Assembly (NCBI GenBank): GCA_905200945.1
Contig: CAJKMG010000008.1
Location: forward strand, 1 to 64,000
DNA: 64,000 bases
Source of the DNA: an uncultured Akkermansia sp.
GTDB lineage: Bacteria; Verrucomicrobiota; Verrucomicrobiia; Verrucomicrobiales; Akkermansiaceae
Direction of reading: 5' to 3'
Shown here: in pieces, positions 14,277-22,305 of the stretch
Layout: each line of letters starts with the position of its first letter
How positions within the stretch are numbered: position 1 is the stretch's first letter
Notes under the pieces: generated by a model
Databases searched by the model: none
The model's input: only the letters and a program-made list of their open reading frames with translations
Told to the model about the DNA's origin: nothing
Made by a program: the position numbers and the translations under genes

Positions 14277-17138
14277 TTATTTCCGGGAGGAAAAAATTAC
14301 TTCATTAATGATCGCCTCCGGTTGGGGAGCCTTATAGGTCAGGCGCACGGCAGAAGTTCCGGCAGGGATGGCAAATTCAGAGACACCGGACCCGGCGTTC
14401 CGTTTGCCGACCGGTGCCCAGGCGCCTTCTCCACGGCGGGCATGGATGGCGAAAGCGGCGGATCCCACCACGATTACTTTGGTAGCCTTGGGATTGTCCA
14501 GGTTGGGAACGACTACGTCCAGCGGCTTGTCGGCACGGTAAACCGTTTTCAGGTTTCTGTCGCTCAGGGAAACCAGGCTGGTGCCGGGGTCAGCGGGGGG
14601 AACGTCAAATTTGAACATGTTCAGAACAATATCCTGCTCACTGCCGCTCTTATTAACCAGCTTCATCCCCTTGATTCCCTTGGGAAGCTGGTTGCCCCTG
14701 GCAATGAAATTTTTGCCCTGTTTGTCCAGCTTCTGGACTACGGGCTTGGAAGAACCTTCCACATCCAGCACCACTTCCGCCCAGGAGTTGACGTCATCCC
14801 GTTCCAGGTTGACTTCCAGCCAGGTAGCGTCCGTGGGGCCATCCAGCTGCAGGGAAATAAATTCCCCGGGTTTCATCTTATGCGTTTCCATCACGCGGTT
14901 GATCCGCACGATTTTGTCGGATTTCTGCACGGAAACTCCCTCCAGCCCCGCCACATTGGAGGAAGCCATAGCGGAAGGAGGCGTGTTGACGGCTATTTCC
15001 CGTACGGCAGTCCAGACCGACCGCCCGTTGCCTGTTTTTTTCGGTTCAATGACGCGATAGCGCACGGCACGGAGCAAAACCGGCTTGGGAGCCTTCCAGG
15101 CCACCTGCATGCCGGAAGTTTCCGGCCCCAGCGGTTTCCATGTTTCGAGGTCGCGGGTACCTTCCAGCTGACCTTTCTCTACATAGTCGCCGTCCTTGTC
15201 ATTGCGGCCCATCAGCACTTCCACGCTCCGCACGGGAATGGGCATTCCGTAATCCACGCCATACCAGTCGCCCGGCTGGCCGTAGGCGCCGGAGTGCCAG
15301 AAAGAGCCGCGATCCCCGTCACAGAAGAGTTCCGCCTTATCCATGCTGCCCCCATTGACCAGGGGCTTGGGAGAAAGGGCCGGAGCGCCGGCAATGGCCG
15401 GAAAAACTTTTTTGGAGACAATATCCGCCAGTTCATTGACGGCGGGGGCCATCACACGGGAACCGGTCTTTACCGCAGAACGGTACAACTGCCCTTCCTG
15501 GTTATGGCGGCGGGAAATTCCATCCATGGCCGCCAGAGCCTGCGTAGCCTGCACCAGCCGGGTCACGGCTTCTCTGGCGTTGTTTTCCTCCAGCGCCGCT
15601 ACAGCGTGCTGACCGGCATGCCCCAGCTGCTCAAAGGCATCCACCCACGCGCCTATTTCCTTCATCAGCCGCGGATTGTTCGCCCTGGCACGGATGACGG
15701 GCGCAGCGGCGGCCATACGGGCAAATTCCTTTTTGAGCAGGGCCGTATCCTTCTTATCAATCTTGCCTTCCCGGGCGGCTTCCAGCACGCGCTTGACTAC
15801 GGGCTCTATTTCCACGGATTCCTCACGCCGGTAACCGTGACCGTTAGGACCCTGGTCGGAGTTGTGGTTCACAAAAACCTGCATGGCTTCCGCCGCTTTC
15901 GGGAACAGACGCCGGACTCCCTCCTTCCAGGACTCATCAGACTTGAACCCGTTGATATTCCAGGAGTAGTCCGCAAGGCCGAAGAGGGAGACCTTGGAGG
16001 CCTCCGGCTTATCCATGGGGTTGGAGACGAAACCGCTCATGGATTCCTTCGCTCCCGCTTCCGTGGCAAGGCCATATACGCGGCCCATGCAGAGGTTGGA
16101 ACGGCAGTAGTCCGTGACGGGGAAGTTCCACCAGACGTAGGAAGGGCGCTTGATTCTCCTGTTCACCCATTGCTGGCCTTCCAGCGTAATGTCGTGGCAA
16201 ACGGAGTTCCCCGTCCACATGACGTGGATGGAGGGGTCCAGACGGTCTCCCAGAATGTCCAGATAGGTTCCCGGCTTGGGATCTGCCCAACCGCGGTTGT
16301 ACTCTGTGGGGCACATGACCAGGGGGGTGACGTCCTTCTTCACCTTGACAAATTCGTCATTGATCTTGTTCAGCAGAAGGGCCTGCATGTCCCCGCGCTT
16401 GCCTTCGCCGAAGATATCGTCAAAAAACACGGCAAAGGAACGGACGCCTAGCTTGTACATCATCTCAAACTTTTTGATGACGTTGTTCATGTCTTCTTCC
16501 GTCCACTTGATATCTTTGCCGGGATGGATGGCCCACACAAAATCCACGTGGTTTTCCTTAGCCACCTTTACCAGTTCCCTGATCTGGGCGGCCTGGTCCG
16601 CGGGATAGGGATCCCGCCAATGGGGGGAGGAGTGGTAGGGATCGTCCTTAGGCCCGTAGATGTATGTGTTCATTTTGTTCTGGCCGTAAAAACGCAACTG
16701 GCTCAGACGGGCTTCATGACTCCAGGGAGTGCCGTAAAAACCTTCCACCGTTCCGCGGAATTCAATGTCCGGCCAGTCTATGATTTCCCCAACGGGTAAA
16801 ATCACGCCTTCCCCGCCGGCCTTCGTTCCCAGCTGCCGCAGCGTCTGCATGGCGTAAAACGCCCCCCGTTCGTCATGGGCTCCTATGCCTACCTTTCCCT
16901 GCGGAGAAATCACCAGTTTGTAAGCTCCGGATTTTTCCGGAACCCCGTCCAACAGCTTGCTGCCGCCCGCCTTGGCGGAACGTATTGTCACGGAAGGCTT
17001 CCCGGAGAAAGCAACCGTCTGGGAGGTGAACCGGGACTGCTGGGGGGACGGATATACGGCGGGGGCCGCCGCCAGGGCGGAACCGGCCAGAAAGGCCGCG
17101 ACGCTCAAGCCACATTGGAGAAGTTGAAAACCATTCAT
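14277..17138 (-). CDS. secreted GH84 beta-N-acetylglucosaminidase with discoidin-type domain
   Basis: GH84 enzymes remove beta-linked GlcNAc (O-GlcNAcase/hyaluronidase-like) by substrate-assisted catalysis. The 953-residue product has a signal peptide (about residues 1-23, ending ALAA), a GH20b-like N-terminal domain (about 28-115), and the GH84 catalytic barrel (about 120-415) with RGTVEGFYGTPWSHEARL and the catalytic pair Asp240-Asp241 in FAVFFDDIFG. A helical linker follows (about 430-570), then an F5/8 type C-like carbohydrate-binding domain (about 580-720) and two further beta-rich modules. Mucin O-glycans are the likely substrate in an Akkermansia. It stands alone, with its own terminator. 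Confidence 0.93.
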   Translation of the reverse strand: MNGFQLLQCGLSVAAFLAGSALAAAPAVYPSPQQSRFTSQTVAFSGKPSVTIRSAKAGGSKLLDGVPEKSGAYKLVISPQGKVGIGAHDERGAFYAMQTLRQLGTKAGGEGVILPVGEIIDWPDIEFRGTVEGFYGTPWSHEARLSQLRFYGQNKMNTYIYGPKDDPYHSSPHWRDPYPADQAAQIRELVKVAKENHVDFVWAIHPGKDIKWTEEDMNNVIKKFEMMYKLGVRSFAVFFDDIFGEGKRGDMQALLLNKINDEFVKVKKDVTPLVMCPTEYNRGWADPKPGTYLDILGDRLDPSIHVMWTGNSVCHDITLEGQQWVNRRIKRPSYVWWNFPVTDYCRSNLCMGRVYGLATEAGAKESMSGFVSNPMDKPEASKVSLFGLADYSWNINGFKSDESWKEGVRRLFPKAAEAMQVFVNHNSDQGPNGHGYRREESVEIEPVVKRVLEAAREGKIDKKDTALLKKEFARMAAAAPVIRARANNPRLMKEIGAWVDAFEQLGHAGQHAVAALEENNAREAVTRLVQATQALAAMDGISRRHNQEGQLYRSAVKTGSRVMAPAVNELADIVSKKVFPAIAGAPALSPKPLVNGGSMDKAELFCDGDRGSFWHSGAYGQPGDWYGVDYGMPIPVRSVEVLMGRNDKDGDYVEKGQLEGTRDLETWKPLGPETSGMQVAWKAPKPVLLRAVRYRVIEPKKTGNGRSVWTAVREIAVNTPPSAMASSNVAGLEGVSVQKSDKIVRINRVMETHKMKPGEFISLQLDGPTDATWLEVNLERDDVNSWAEVVLDVEGSSKPVVQKLDKQGKNFIARGNQLPKGIKGMKLVNKSGSEQDIVLNMFKFDVPPADPGTSLVSLSDRNLKTVYRADKPLDVVVPNLDNPKATKVIVVGSAAFAIHARRGEGAWAPVGKRNAGSGVSEFAIPAGTSAVRLTYKAPQPEAIINEVIFSSRK

Positions 17139-17591
17139 GATGATGCGCGATAATGGAACCAGAAAACACTTTCCACCTCAAGAAAAAACCGTCCTCCGCC
17201 ATCAGACTGTCACCCCCAGGGAAGAACACGGGAAAAGATTCAAGAAGAAATTTTCCTGACTTCCCTCTCCTGAAGGATCTCCCGCTTCGCATGAAATAAT
17301 CGGGAACTGTCATCAATCCATCACCAGGCTCACCCGGAGTCCGCACGGCGCAGCCCACCCTGCTGAAAGCAGCATGTTATGACTCTTCCTGCCAGGGGCA
17401 ATCGTCCCGCGCGGCCCCCCGTCTGGACAGTCCTTCAGGGGCGTCGCATTTTCCTTTCCCTGCCAAGAGCTCACCATAATGCTGAAAAACCAAAAGAAAA
17501 GCCGTACGGCCCCGGAAAGTTAGCGTCATCTCACTTTAGAAGACAAAGTTGACCATTGCATCGCTTGGAAGGAAAGTTCATCATCCGGAAC
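17139..17591. other. intergenic region between divergent GH84 gene and metal ABC operon
   Basis: About 450 bases without a supported gene; ORFs here are overlaps from GH84 or lack any protein character. It must carry two divergent promoters. I looked for a Zur- or Fur-type palindrome before the transporter operon and did not find a convincing one. Confidence 0.5.
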
Positions 17592-18524
17592 ATGCTCCGG
17601 CGCATTTTGATTCCTTTTCTGTGCCTTCTGGGTCTGTTCTGCTCTCTTCAGGCCCAGGATGCCCCAGTATTGAAAATCGCGGCTCTGCATCCCGTTCTGG
17701 GAGACATGGCCCGCGCCATTGGCGGCAGCCGCGTACAGGTGGCGGACCTGCTGCGCCCCAACGGCAACCTGCACAGCTTTGAACCCGCGCCGCAGGACAT
17801 TGCCGCCGCAGGACAGGCACGCCTGGTGCTGGCCTCCGGTAAAAATCTGGAGCCGTACCTTCCCAAATTAAAGGACGCCCTGGGAGACAACGCGCAAATT
17901 CTGGATCTTGGGGCCTCCGTTCCGGATGTTCCCGTGGCGGAAGATACCGCAGACCATGGCCACGAACACGACGGAGACTGCTGCGCCCACGGCCCCAACG
18001 ACCCCCACTGGTGGCACACCCCGGCCAATATGAAACGCGCCGCCCGCACCCTGGCCGCAACGTTCACGCGGCTGGACCCTGCCCATGAACAGGACTACAA
18101 AGCCGGACTGGCCCGGTGGAACAGAAAGATGGATCAGCTTTCTTCCTGGGCCAGAAAGGAGCTTGCGGACATTCCGGAAATGGACCGCGTCCTGGTTACG
18201 GGGCATGCGGCCATGAACCATTTCTGCAGGGAATTCGGCTTCCGCAGCATCAGCATCCAGGGGATAAGCCGTGAAGACGAAGGCAACTCCGCCCAGCTGG
18301 CCTCCACGCTGAAAAAGCTGAGGTCAGCCGGGGTAAAGGCCCTGTTCCCGGAATATTCCTCCAACCCCAAGAGCCTCACGGAAATCGCCAAATCCCTGAA
18401 CATCCCCGTTGCCAGACCAATCAATACCGACGGGCTGGCCCCTGAGGGCCACACGTTCGAATCCATGTTCAGACAAAACACAGGCATCATCAAGGAAGCC
18501 CTTTCCCCGTCTCCCAGGCCATGA
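17592..18524 (+). CDS. zinc/manganese ABC transporter, substrate-binding protein
   Basis: The protein belongs to the cluster 9 (ZnuA/MntC-like) solute-binding family. Starting at ATG 17592 it has a clear signal peptide (MLRRILIPFLCLLGLFCSLQAQ) and about 310 residues. His-rich loop residues HGHEHDGDCCAH precede NDPHWWHTPANM, the conserved region with a metal-ligand histidine. VTGHAAMNHFCREFG supplies the second ligand area, and LFPEYSSNPKSL the C-lobe motif. The His-rich loop points to zinc, but manganese or iron is possible. An upstream TTG at 17556 would extend the protein without benefit. The stop overlaps the next start (ATGA); ATPase and permease genes follow. Confidence 0.9.
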   Translation: MLRRILIPFLCLLGLFCSLQAQDAPVLKIAALHPVLGDMARAIGGSRVQVADLLRPNGNLHSFEPAPQDIAAAGQARLVLASGKNLEPYLPKLKDALGDNAQILDLGASVPDVPVAEDTADHGHEHDGDCCAHGPNDPHWWHTPANMKRAARTLAATFTRLDPAHEQDYKAGLARWNRKMDQLSSWARKELADIPEMDRVLVTGHAAMNHFCREFGFRSISIQGISREDEGNSAQLASTLKKLRSAGVKALFPEYSSNPKSLTEIAKSLNIPVARPINTDGLAPEGHTFESMFRQNTGIIKEALSPSPRP

Positions 18525-18955
18525 CCAGCACACCCCTGCGGCAGTTTTTTCCCACTCTTGGAGTCGTCATCCTGCTGGGATTCTTCCTCTACAACATGAC
18601 GGCTCCTCCCCCCGGAGCGCAGGAAGCGGAGCATGCCGCCCCTGCGGCGCCAACCGCGGATGTTCCCACGGTCATCACGGTCAGATGCGCCCACCGTCCG
18701 GAAGCCCTTTCCATATCCTGCGGCGGCCGCCTTCTCTGGCAGCCAGAAACGCCCGGGCTGCATGAAGAAACGGAATGCGGCCTGCCGTTGAAAGACGGCT
18801 CCGTGATCCTCACCGTTTCCGCCCGCTGGCCGGAAAACACGCCGGACACCCCCGTCACGCTGGAACTGGAACCGGAGGGGAAACCTACCGTCTCCGCCAC
18901 CCGCTGGTCCTTCGGCCCTTCCCTGAACGACAGCTACTCCTTCTCATGGAAATGA
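18521..18955 (+). CDS. hypothetical membrane-anchored protein inside metal ABC operon
   Basis: The 144-residue product has one N-terminal transmembrane segment (FFPTLGVVILLGFFLYNM), then a Pro/Ala-rich linker and a beta-rich extracytoplasmic domain (about residues 48-144). No family is recognised. Its start overlaps the stop of the binding protein and its stop overlaps the ATPase start, so it is embedded in the operon and likely coexpressed. It could be a periplasmic partner of the transporter or an immunoglobulin-like accessory; that is inference from position only. Confidence 0.75.
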   Translation: MTSTPLRQFFPTLGVVILLGFFLYNMTAPPPGAQEAEHAAPAAPTADVPTVITVRCAHRPEALSISCGGRLLWQPETPGLHEETECGLPLKDGSVILTVSARWPENTPDTPVTLELEPEGKPTVSATRWSFGPSLNDSYSFSWK

Positions 18956-19752
18956 ACAGCCCAGCCCCACCCTGCACCCGGGATCACATCTGCTGGGGCG
19001 CGCACGCCATCCACCCGGACCGCCATCGCCTGGAAGTGGACAGCCTCAGCGTTTATTATAGTAGTCTTCTTGCGCTCAACGGCATCAGCTTTTCCATCAC
19101 CTGCGGACACACGCTGGCTCTGATGGGTCCCAACGGCGCAGGAAAATCCACGCTGATCAAGGCTCTGGCCGGGCTGATCCGCCCCGATTCCGGAAAAATC
19201 CTGTGGAACGGACGCCCCCTGCACGACACGCCGGGAGAAATAGCCTACCTGCCCCAACGTTCCGACGTTGACTGGTCCTTCCCCATCACCGTCCGCGCGC
19301 TGGTGGAAATGGGGCGTTATCCTTCCCTGGGCCTGTGGAAAAAATTCGGGAGGCATGACCGGGATATTGTGGAAAAGTCCCTTCACGCTCTCGGTATGGA
19401 ATCCCTGGCGGACCGCCAGATTTCAGAACTTTCCGGCGGCCAGCAGCAGCGGGCCTTTCTGGCGCGGGCTCTGGCGCAGGAGGCCCATGTCCTCCTGCTG
19501 GACGAACCCTTCACGGGCCTGGACGCTCCCGCCAGCCAGTCTCTGGGAAGGCTGCTGGATTCCCTGGCGGCGGAAGGACGTCTGGTCATCGCCTCCCATC
19601 ACGACTTGAATACGGCGGCGGATATCTTCGACACCATCCTGCTGATGAACCGGGAGCTAGCCGCTTTCGGCCCCCCGAAGGAAGTGCTTTCCCCCGCACG
19701 CATCCGGGAGATATACGGAATGGACCCCCAACCGGAAACCCAAGCTTCATGA
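18952..19752 (+). CDS. zinc/manganese ABC transporter, ATP-binding protein
   Basis: This is an ABC ATPase of the ZnuC/MntB type. It has Walker A GPNGAGKSTLIKAL, Q-loop LPQRSDVDW, signature LSGGQQQRAFLARAL, Walker B VLLLDEPFTGLD and switch histidine IASHHDL. The Q-loop wording (YLPQRSDVDWSFP) is typical of the manganese/zinc/iron chelate group. The start is ATG 18952 (overlapping the preceding stop) or 18946. About 265 residues. Its stop overlaps the permease gene. Confidence 0.92.
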   Translation: MNSPAPPCTRDHICWGAHAIHPDRHRLEVDSLSVYYSSLLALNGISFSITCGHTLALMGPNGAGKSTLIKALAGLIRPDSGKILWNGRPLHDTPGEIAYLPQRSDVDWSFPITVRALVEMGRYPSLGLWKKFGRHDRDIVEKSLHALGMESLADRQISELSGGQQQRAFLARALAQEAHVLLLDEPFTGLDAPASQSLGRLLDSLAAEGRLVIASHHDLNTAADIFDTILLMNRELAAFGPPKEVLSPARIREIYGMDPQPETQAS

Positions 19753-20612
19753 TGGACGATTTTCTCCAATTCCTCCGCGAACCCATCGCGCAGCGGTCCC
19801 TGCTGGCCTGCGTCATGATCGGCTTCGCCAACGGCTTCGTCAGCGGGCTGGTAATCCTGAAAAAATCCGCCCTCCAAATCGGCACGCTTTCCTGCGCCCT
19901 GCTGCCGGGAATTGCGGTGGCGGTGCTCCTCTTCGGCCTTACCCGCTGGAGCCTGCTGACGGGGGCTGTGGTGGCCGCCCTGCTGGTGGGTCTGGGTTCC
20001 CTCTTCGTCTCCCGCACATCCCGGCTGAACCAGGACACCGCCCTTTCCATCCTGCATACCACGGCTTTCGCTGCGGGCTTCATCGTGCTGGTCAGGCTGG
20101 GCCTGCAGCAGAAAATTGACGACTGGCTGTTTGGCTCCATCATGAGCCTGTCCGACTCCGACCTGTGGATCGCCTTCGCCATCAGCTCCGTCAGCGTCCT
20201 GATCCTGCTGCTCTTCCGCCGCCCCATCCTGATCTGCCTCTTTGACCCGGACATCGCCACCACGCTGGGAATCCCCTCCCGTCTCATCAGCTACGGCATT
20301 TTCACCCTGATCATTCTGGTGCTCGTTTCCTCCCTGCAGGCCGTGGGAGCGTTCCTGACGCTGGGGCTGCTTGTCGGCCCCGCCGCCACGGTGTACCTGC
20401 TTACCAACAAGCCGTCCCATCTCTTCTGGGGGGGAGGAATCATCGGAGGGCTGGGTTCCCTGCTGGCTTTTTACCTGTCCTTCCCCCTGGGCTGGCATCT
20501 GGGTGCCACCATCATTCTGGTTCTGGGCGTCATTTTTTGCACAGCCTATTTGTATTCATCACGGTGCGGACGTTTGAAACAACGCGGAAAGAATTCTTCC
20601 CAAGTACAATAA
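19749..20612 (+). CDS. zinc/manganese ABC transporter, permease
   Basis: The 287-residue product is a hydrophobic ABC-3 family permease with about eight membrane segments. Family hallmarks are the start ACVMIGFANGFVSGLVILKKSA, the DWLFGSIMSLSDSD loop and SLQAVGAFLTLGLLVGPAAT. It completes the four-gene operon after the binding protein, the accessory membrane protein and the ATPase, with four-base overlaps throughout. Confidence 0.92.
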   Translation: MMDDFLQFLREPIAQRSLLACVMIGFANGFVSGLVILKKSALQIGTLSCALLPGIAVAVLLFGLTRWSLLTGAVVAALLVGLGSLFVSRTSRLNQDTALSILHTTAFAAGFIVLVRLGLQQKIDDWLFGSIMSLSDSDLWIAFAISSVSVLILLLFRRPILICLFDPDIATTLGIPSRLISYGIFTLIILVLVSSLQAVGAFLTLGLLVGPAATVYLLTNKPSHLFWGGGIIGGLGSLLAFYLSFPLGWHLGATIILVLGVIFCTAYLYSSRCGRLKQRGKNSSQVQ

Positions 20613-20679
20613 CAAAGCCCATTTTCATGACAATCCATGACACGCAGACTACTAGTCCGCCACAGGGAGCGCCATTATA

Positions 20680-21216
20680 ATGCGGGTTGTGAAAAAATGT
20701 GAGATATGCTCTGCACCGGCAACGGTGTTCCTGACACAGATCATCAACGGGAAGTCCACCAAATTCTGCCTTTGCGCCAAATGCGCCCAGGAGCGGGGTC
20801 TGCTGGATCCAGATGCCTTCGATCTGGCGGAGAAACTGTTCCCGAACCTTCAGGGCCAATTCGGCAAGGAAGGCGCGGCGAGCCCCTCCGCCCCCATTCC
20901 GGCCCTGCAATCCCTGCCCCTCACAAGCTGTCCAATCTGCTCCTTCACCCTTCAGGATTACAAAAACGTAGGACGTCTGGGCTGCAGTGAATGCTACAAC
21001 GTCTTTGAAGAAGAAATCCTCCCGCTTCTTACCCAGATCCAGCCTGATTCCCACCATCACGGGAAAACGCCGGAACGGGCCGAAAAACGCGAAACGAAAA
21101 CCCAAACCATCAGTGATCTGGAACAACAGCTTTCCCTGGCAGTGGCAAGAGAGGACTATGAACGCGCCGCCGAACTCCGCGATCAAATCAACCAATTGCG
21201 CACGCCGACCAATTAA
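20680..21216 (+). CDS. mcsA: McsA-like activator of protein arginine kinase
   Basis: McsA proteins bind zinc and activate the arginine kinase McsB. The 178-residue product starts with a CEIC ... CLCAKC cluster, has a second pair CPIC ... CSEC (about residues 87-107) and ends in a UVR motif (QQLSLAVAREDYERAAELRDQI). It lies 6 bp before mcsB, and clpC follows, the order known from Firmicutes but without ctsR in front. Expression would be coupled to mcsB. Confidence 0.9.
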   Translation: MRVVKKCEICSAPATVFLTQIINGKSTKFCLCAKCAQERGLLDPDAFDLAEKLFPNLQGQFGKEGAASPSAPIPALQSLPLTSCPICSFTLQDYKNVGRLGCSECYNVFEEEILPLLTQIQPDSHHHGKTPERAEKRETKTQTISDLEQQLSLAVAREDYERAAELRDQINQLRTPTN

Positions 21217-21221
21217 CATAC

Positions 21222-22277
21222 ATGCTCTTTGACGACTTACTCAACAACCCCGCCAAATGGATGGTGGAATCACGGGATGAGCACGACATCGTCCTCACCT
21301 CCCGCATCCGCCTGGCGCGCAATCTGACCGCCACGCCCTTTCCCGGCTGGGCCACTCGCCAGCAGAGGGAGGAAACGCTGAAGCTCACTTCCGGAGAAGC
21401 TCGCCAAATCCCCGTCATGAAAGGAGGCTATTATGCGGAGCTCTCCGGACTTACCCAGCAGCAGAAACAGTTGCTGGTGGAACGCCACCTCATTTCCCGG
21501 GAATTGGCGGCGCGTTCGGAAGGCTGCGCCGTCCTCATCTCCCGCAGCCAGAATGCCAGCATCCTCTTTAATGAGGAGGATCATCTGCGCCTGCAGTATA
21601 TCCTGCCCGGCATCCAGCTTAAAAAAGCATGGGGGGCCATCTCCAAAATAGACTCCGAACTGGAGGCCAGGCTCCCGTACGCCTACAATACGCGGCTGGG
21701 CTACATTACCGCCTGTCCCACCAACCTGGGCACGGGCATGAGGGCCTCCGTGATGATGCATCTGCCGGGCCTCGTCATCTCCGAACAGATGCAGCAGGTC
21801 ATTCAGGCGGCCGCGCAGCTCAACATTACCGTCCGCGGCCTTTACGGGGAAGGGACGGAAGCCACCGGCAACCTTTTCCAGATATCCAACCAGTCCACGC
21901 TGGGGGACAGTGAAGACCAGATTGTGGAACGCATGACCCGCTTCACCTCCGACCTGGCCCACCAGGAATGGAACGCGCGCAGGCGGCTGCTCCAGTCATC
22001 TTCCCTGCAGGTGAAGGACCGCGTTTCCCGCGCCTACGGCCTTCTGACCAACGCCACTTTGCTTTCCACGCAGGAGGCGCTGGCCCTGCTCTCCTTCCTT
22101 CGGATGGGAGCGTCTCTGGACATCTTTTCCCACCAGGCATTAAAAAATGTCAATAAAACCATCATGAACATCCAGCCGGCCCATCTGGCCCGCCTGTCCA
22201 CCACGGACCAAACCACTCCGGAACACAGGGACCAGATCCGCGCTGATATTATCCGGAAGGAACTTTCCGGCAACTAA
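21222..22277 (+). CDS. mcsB: protein arginine kinase McsB
   Basis: McsB phosphorylates arginine residues, marking proteins for ClpCP. The 351-residue product belongs to the phosphagen kinase fold. It has the ATP-binding start DIVLTSRIRLARNL, the reactive-cysteine motif TACPTNLGTGMRASVMMHLPGL (about residues 165-186), and the substrate loop GLYGEGTEATGNLFQISNQ. Length is normal. It is flanked by mcsA and clpC in the same direction, which removes doubt against a creatine/arginine kinase. Confidence 0.94.
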   Translation: MLFDDLLNNPAKWMVESRDEHDIVLTSRIRLARNLTATPFPGWATRQQREETLKLTSGEARQIPVMKGGYYAELSGLTQQQKQLLVERHLISRELAARSEGCAVLISRSQNASILFNEEDHLRLQYILPGIQLKKAWGAISKIDSELEARLPYAYNTRLGYITACPTNLGTGMRASVMMHLPGLVISEQMQQVIQAAAQLNITVRGLYGEGTEATGNLFQISNQSTLGDSEDQIVERMTRFTSDLAHQEWNARRRLLQSSSLQVKDRVSRAYGLLTNATLLSTQEALALLSFLRMGASLDIFSHQALKNVNKTIMNIQPAHLARLSTTDQTTPEHRDQIRADIIRKELSGN

Positions 22278-22305
22278 TGCAACCATACCAATTTTTTGAC
22301 CATCC

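Noticed and set aside
14085..16451. 788-codon plus-strand ORF opposite the GH84 gene
   Set aside because: It is the exact antisense of a well-supported glycosidase; the long open frame follows from GC-rich codon bias. Translation shows no domain.
17139..17591. Zur/Fur-type operator before the metal transporter operon
   Set aside because: No palindrome matching known Zur, Fur or MntR sites could be seen by eye.
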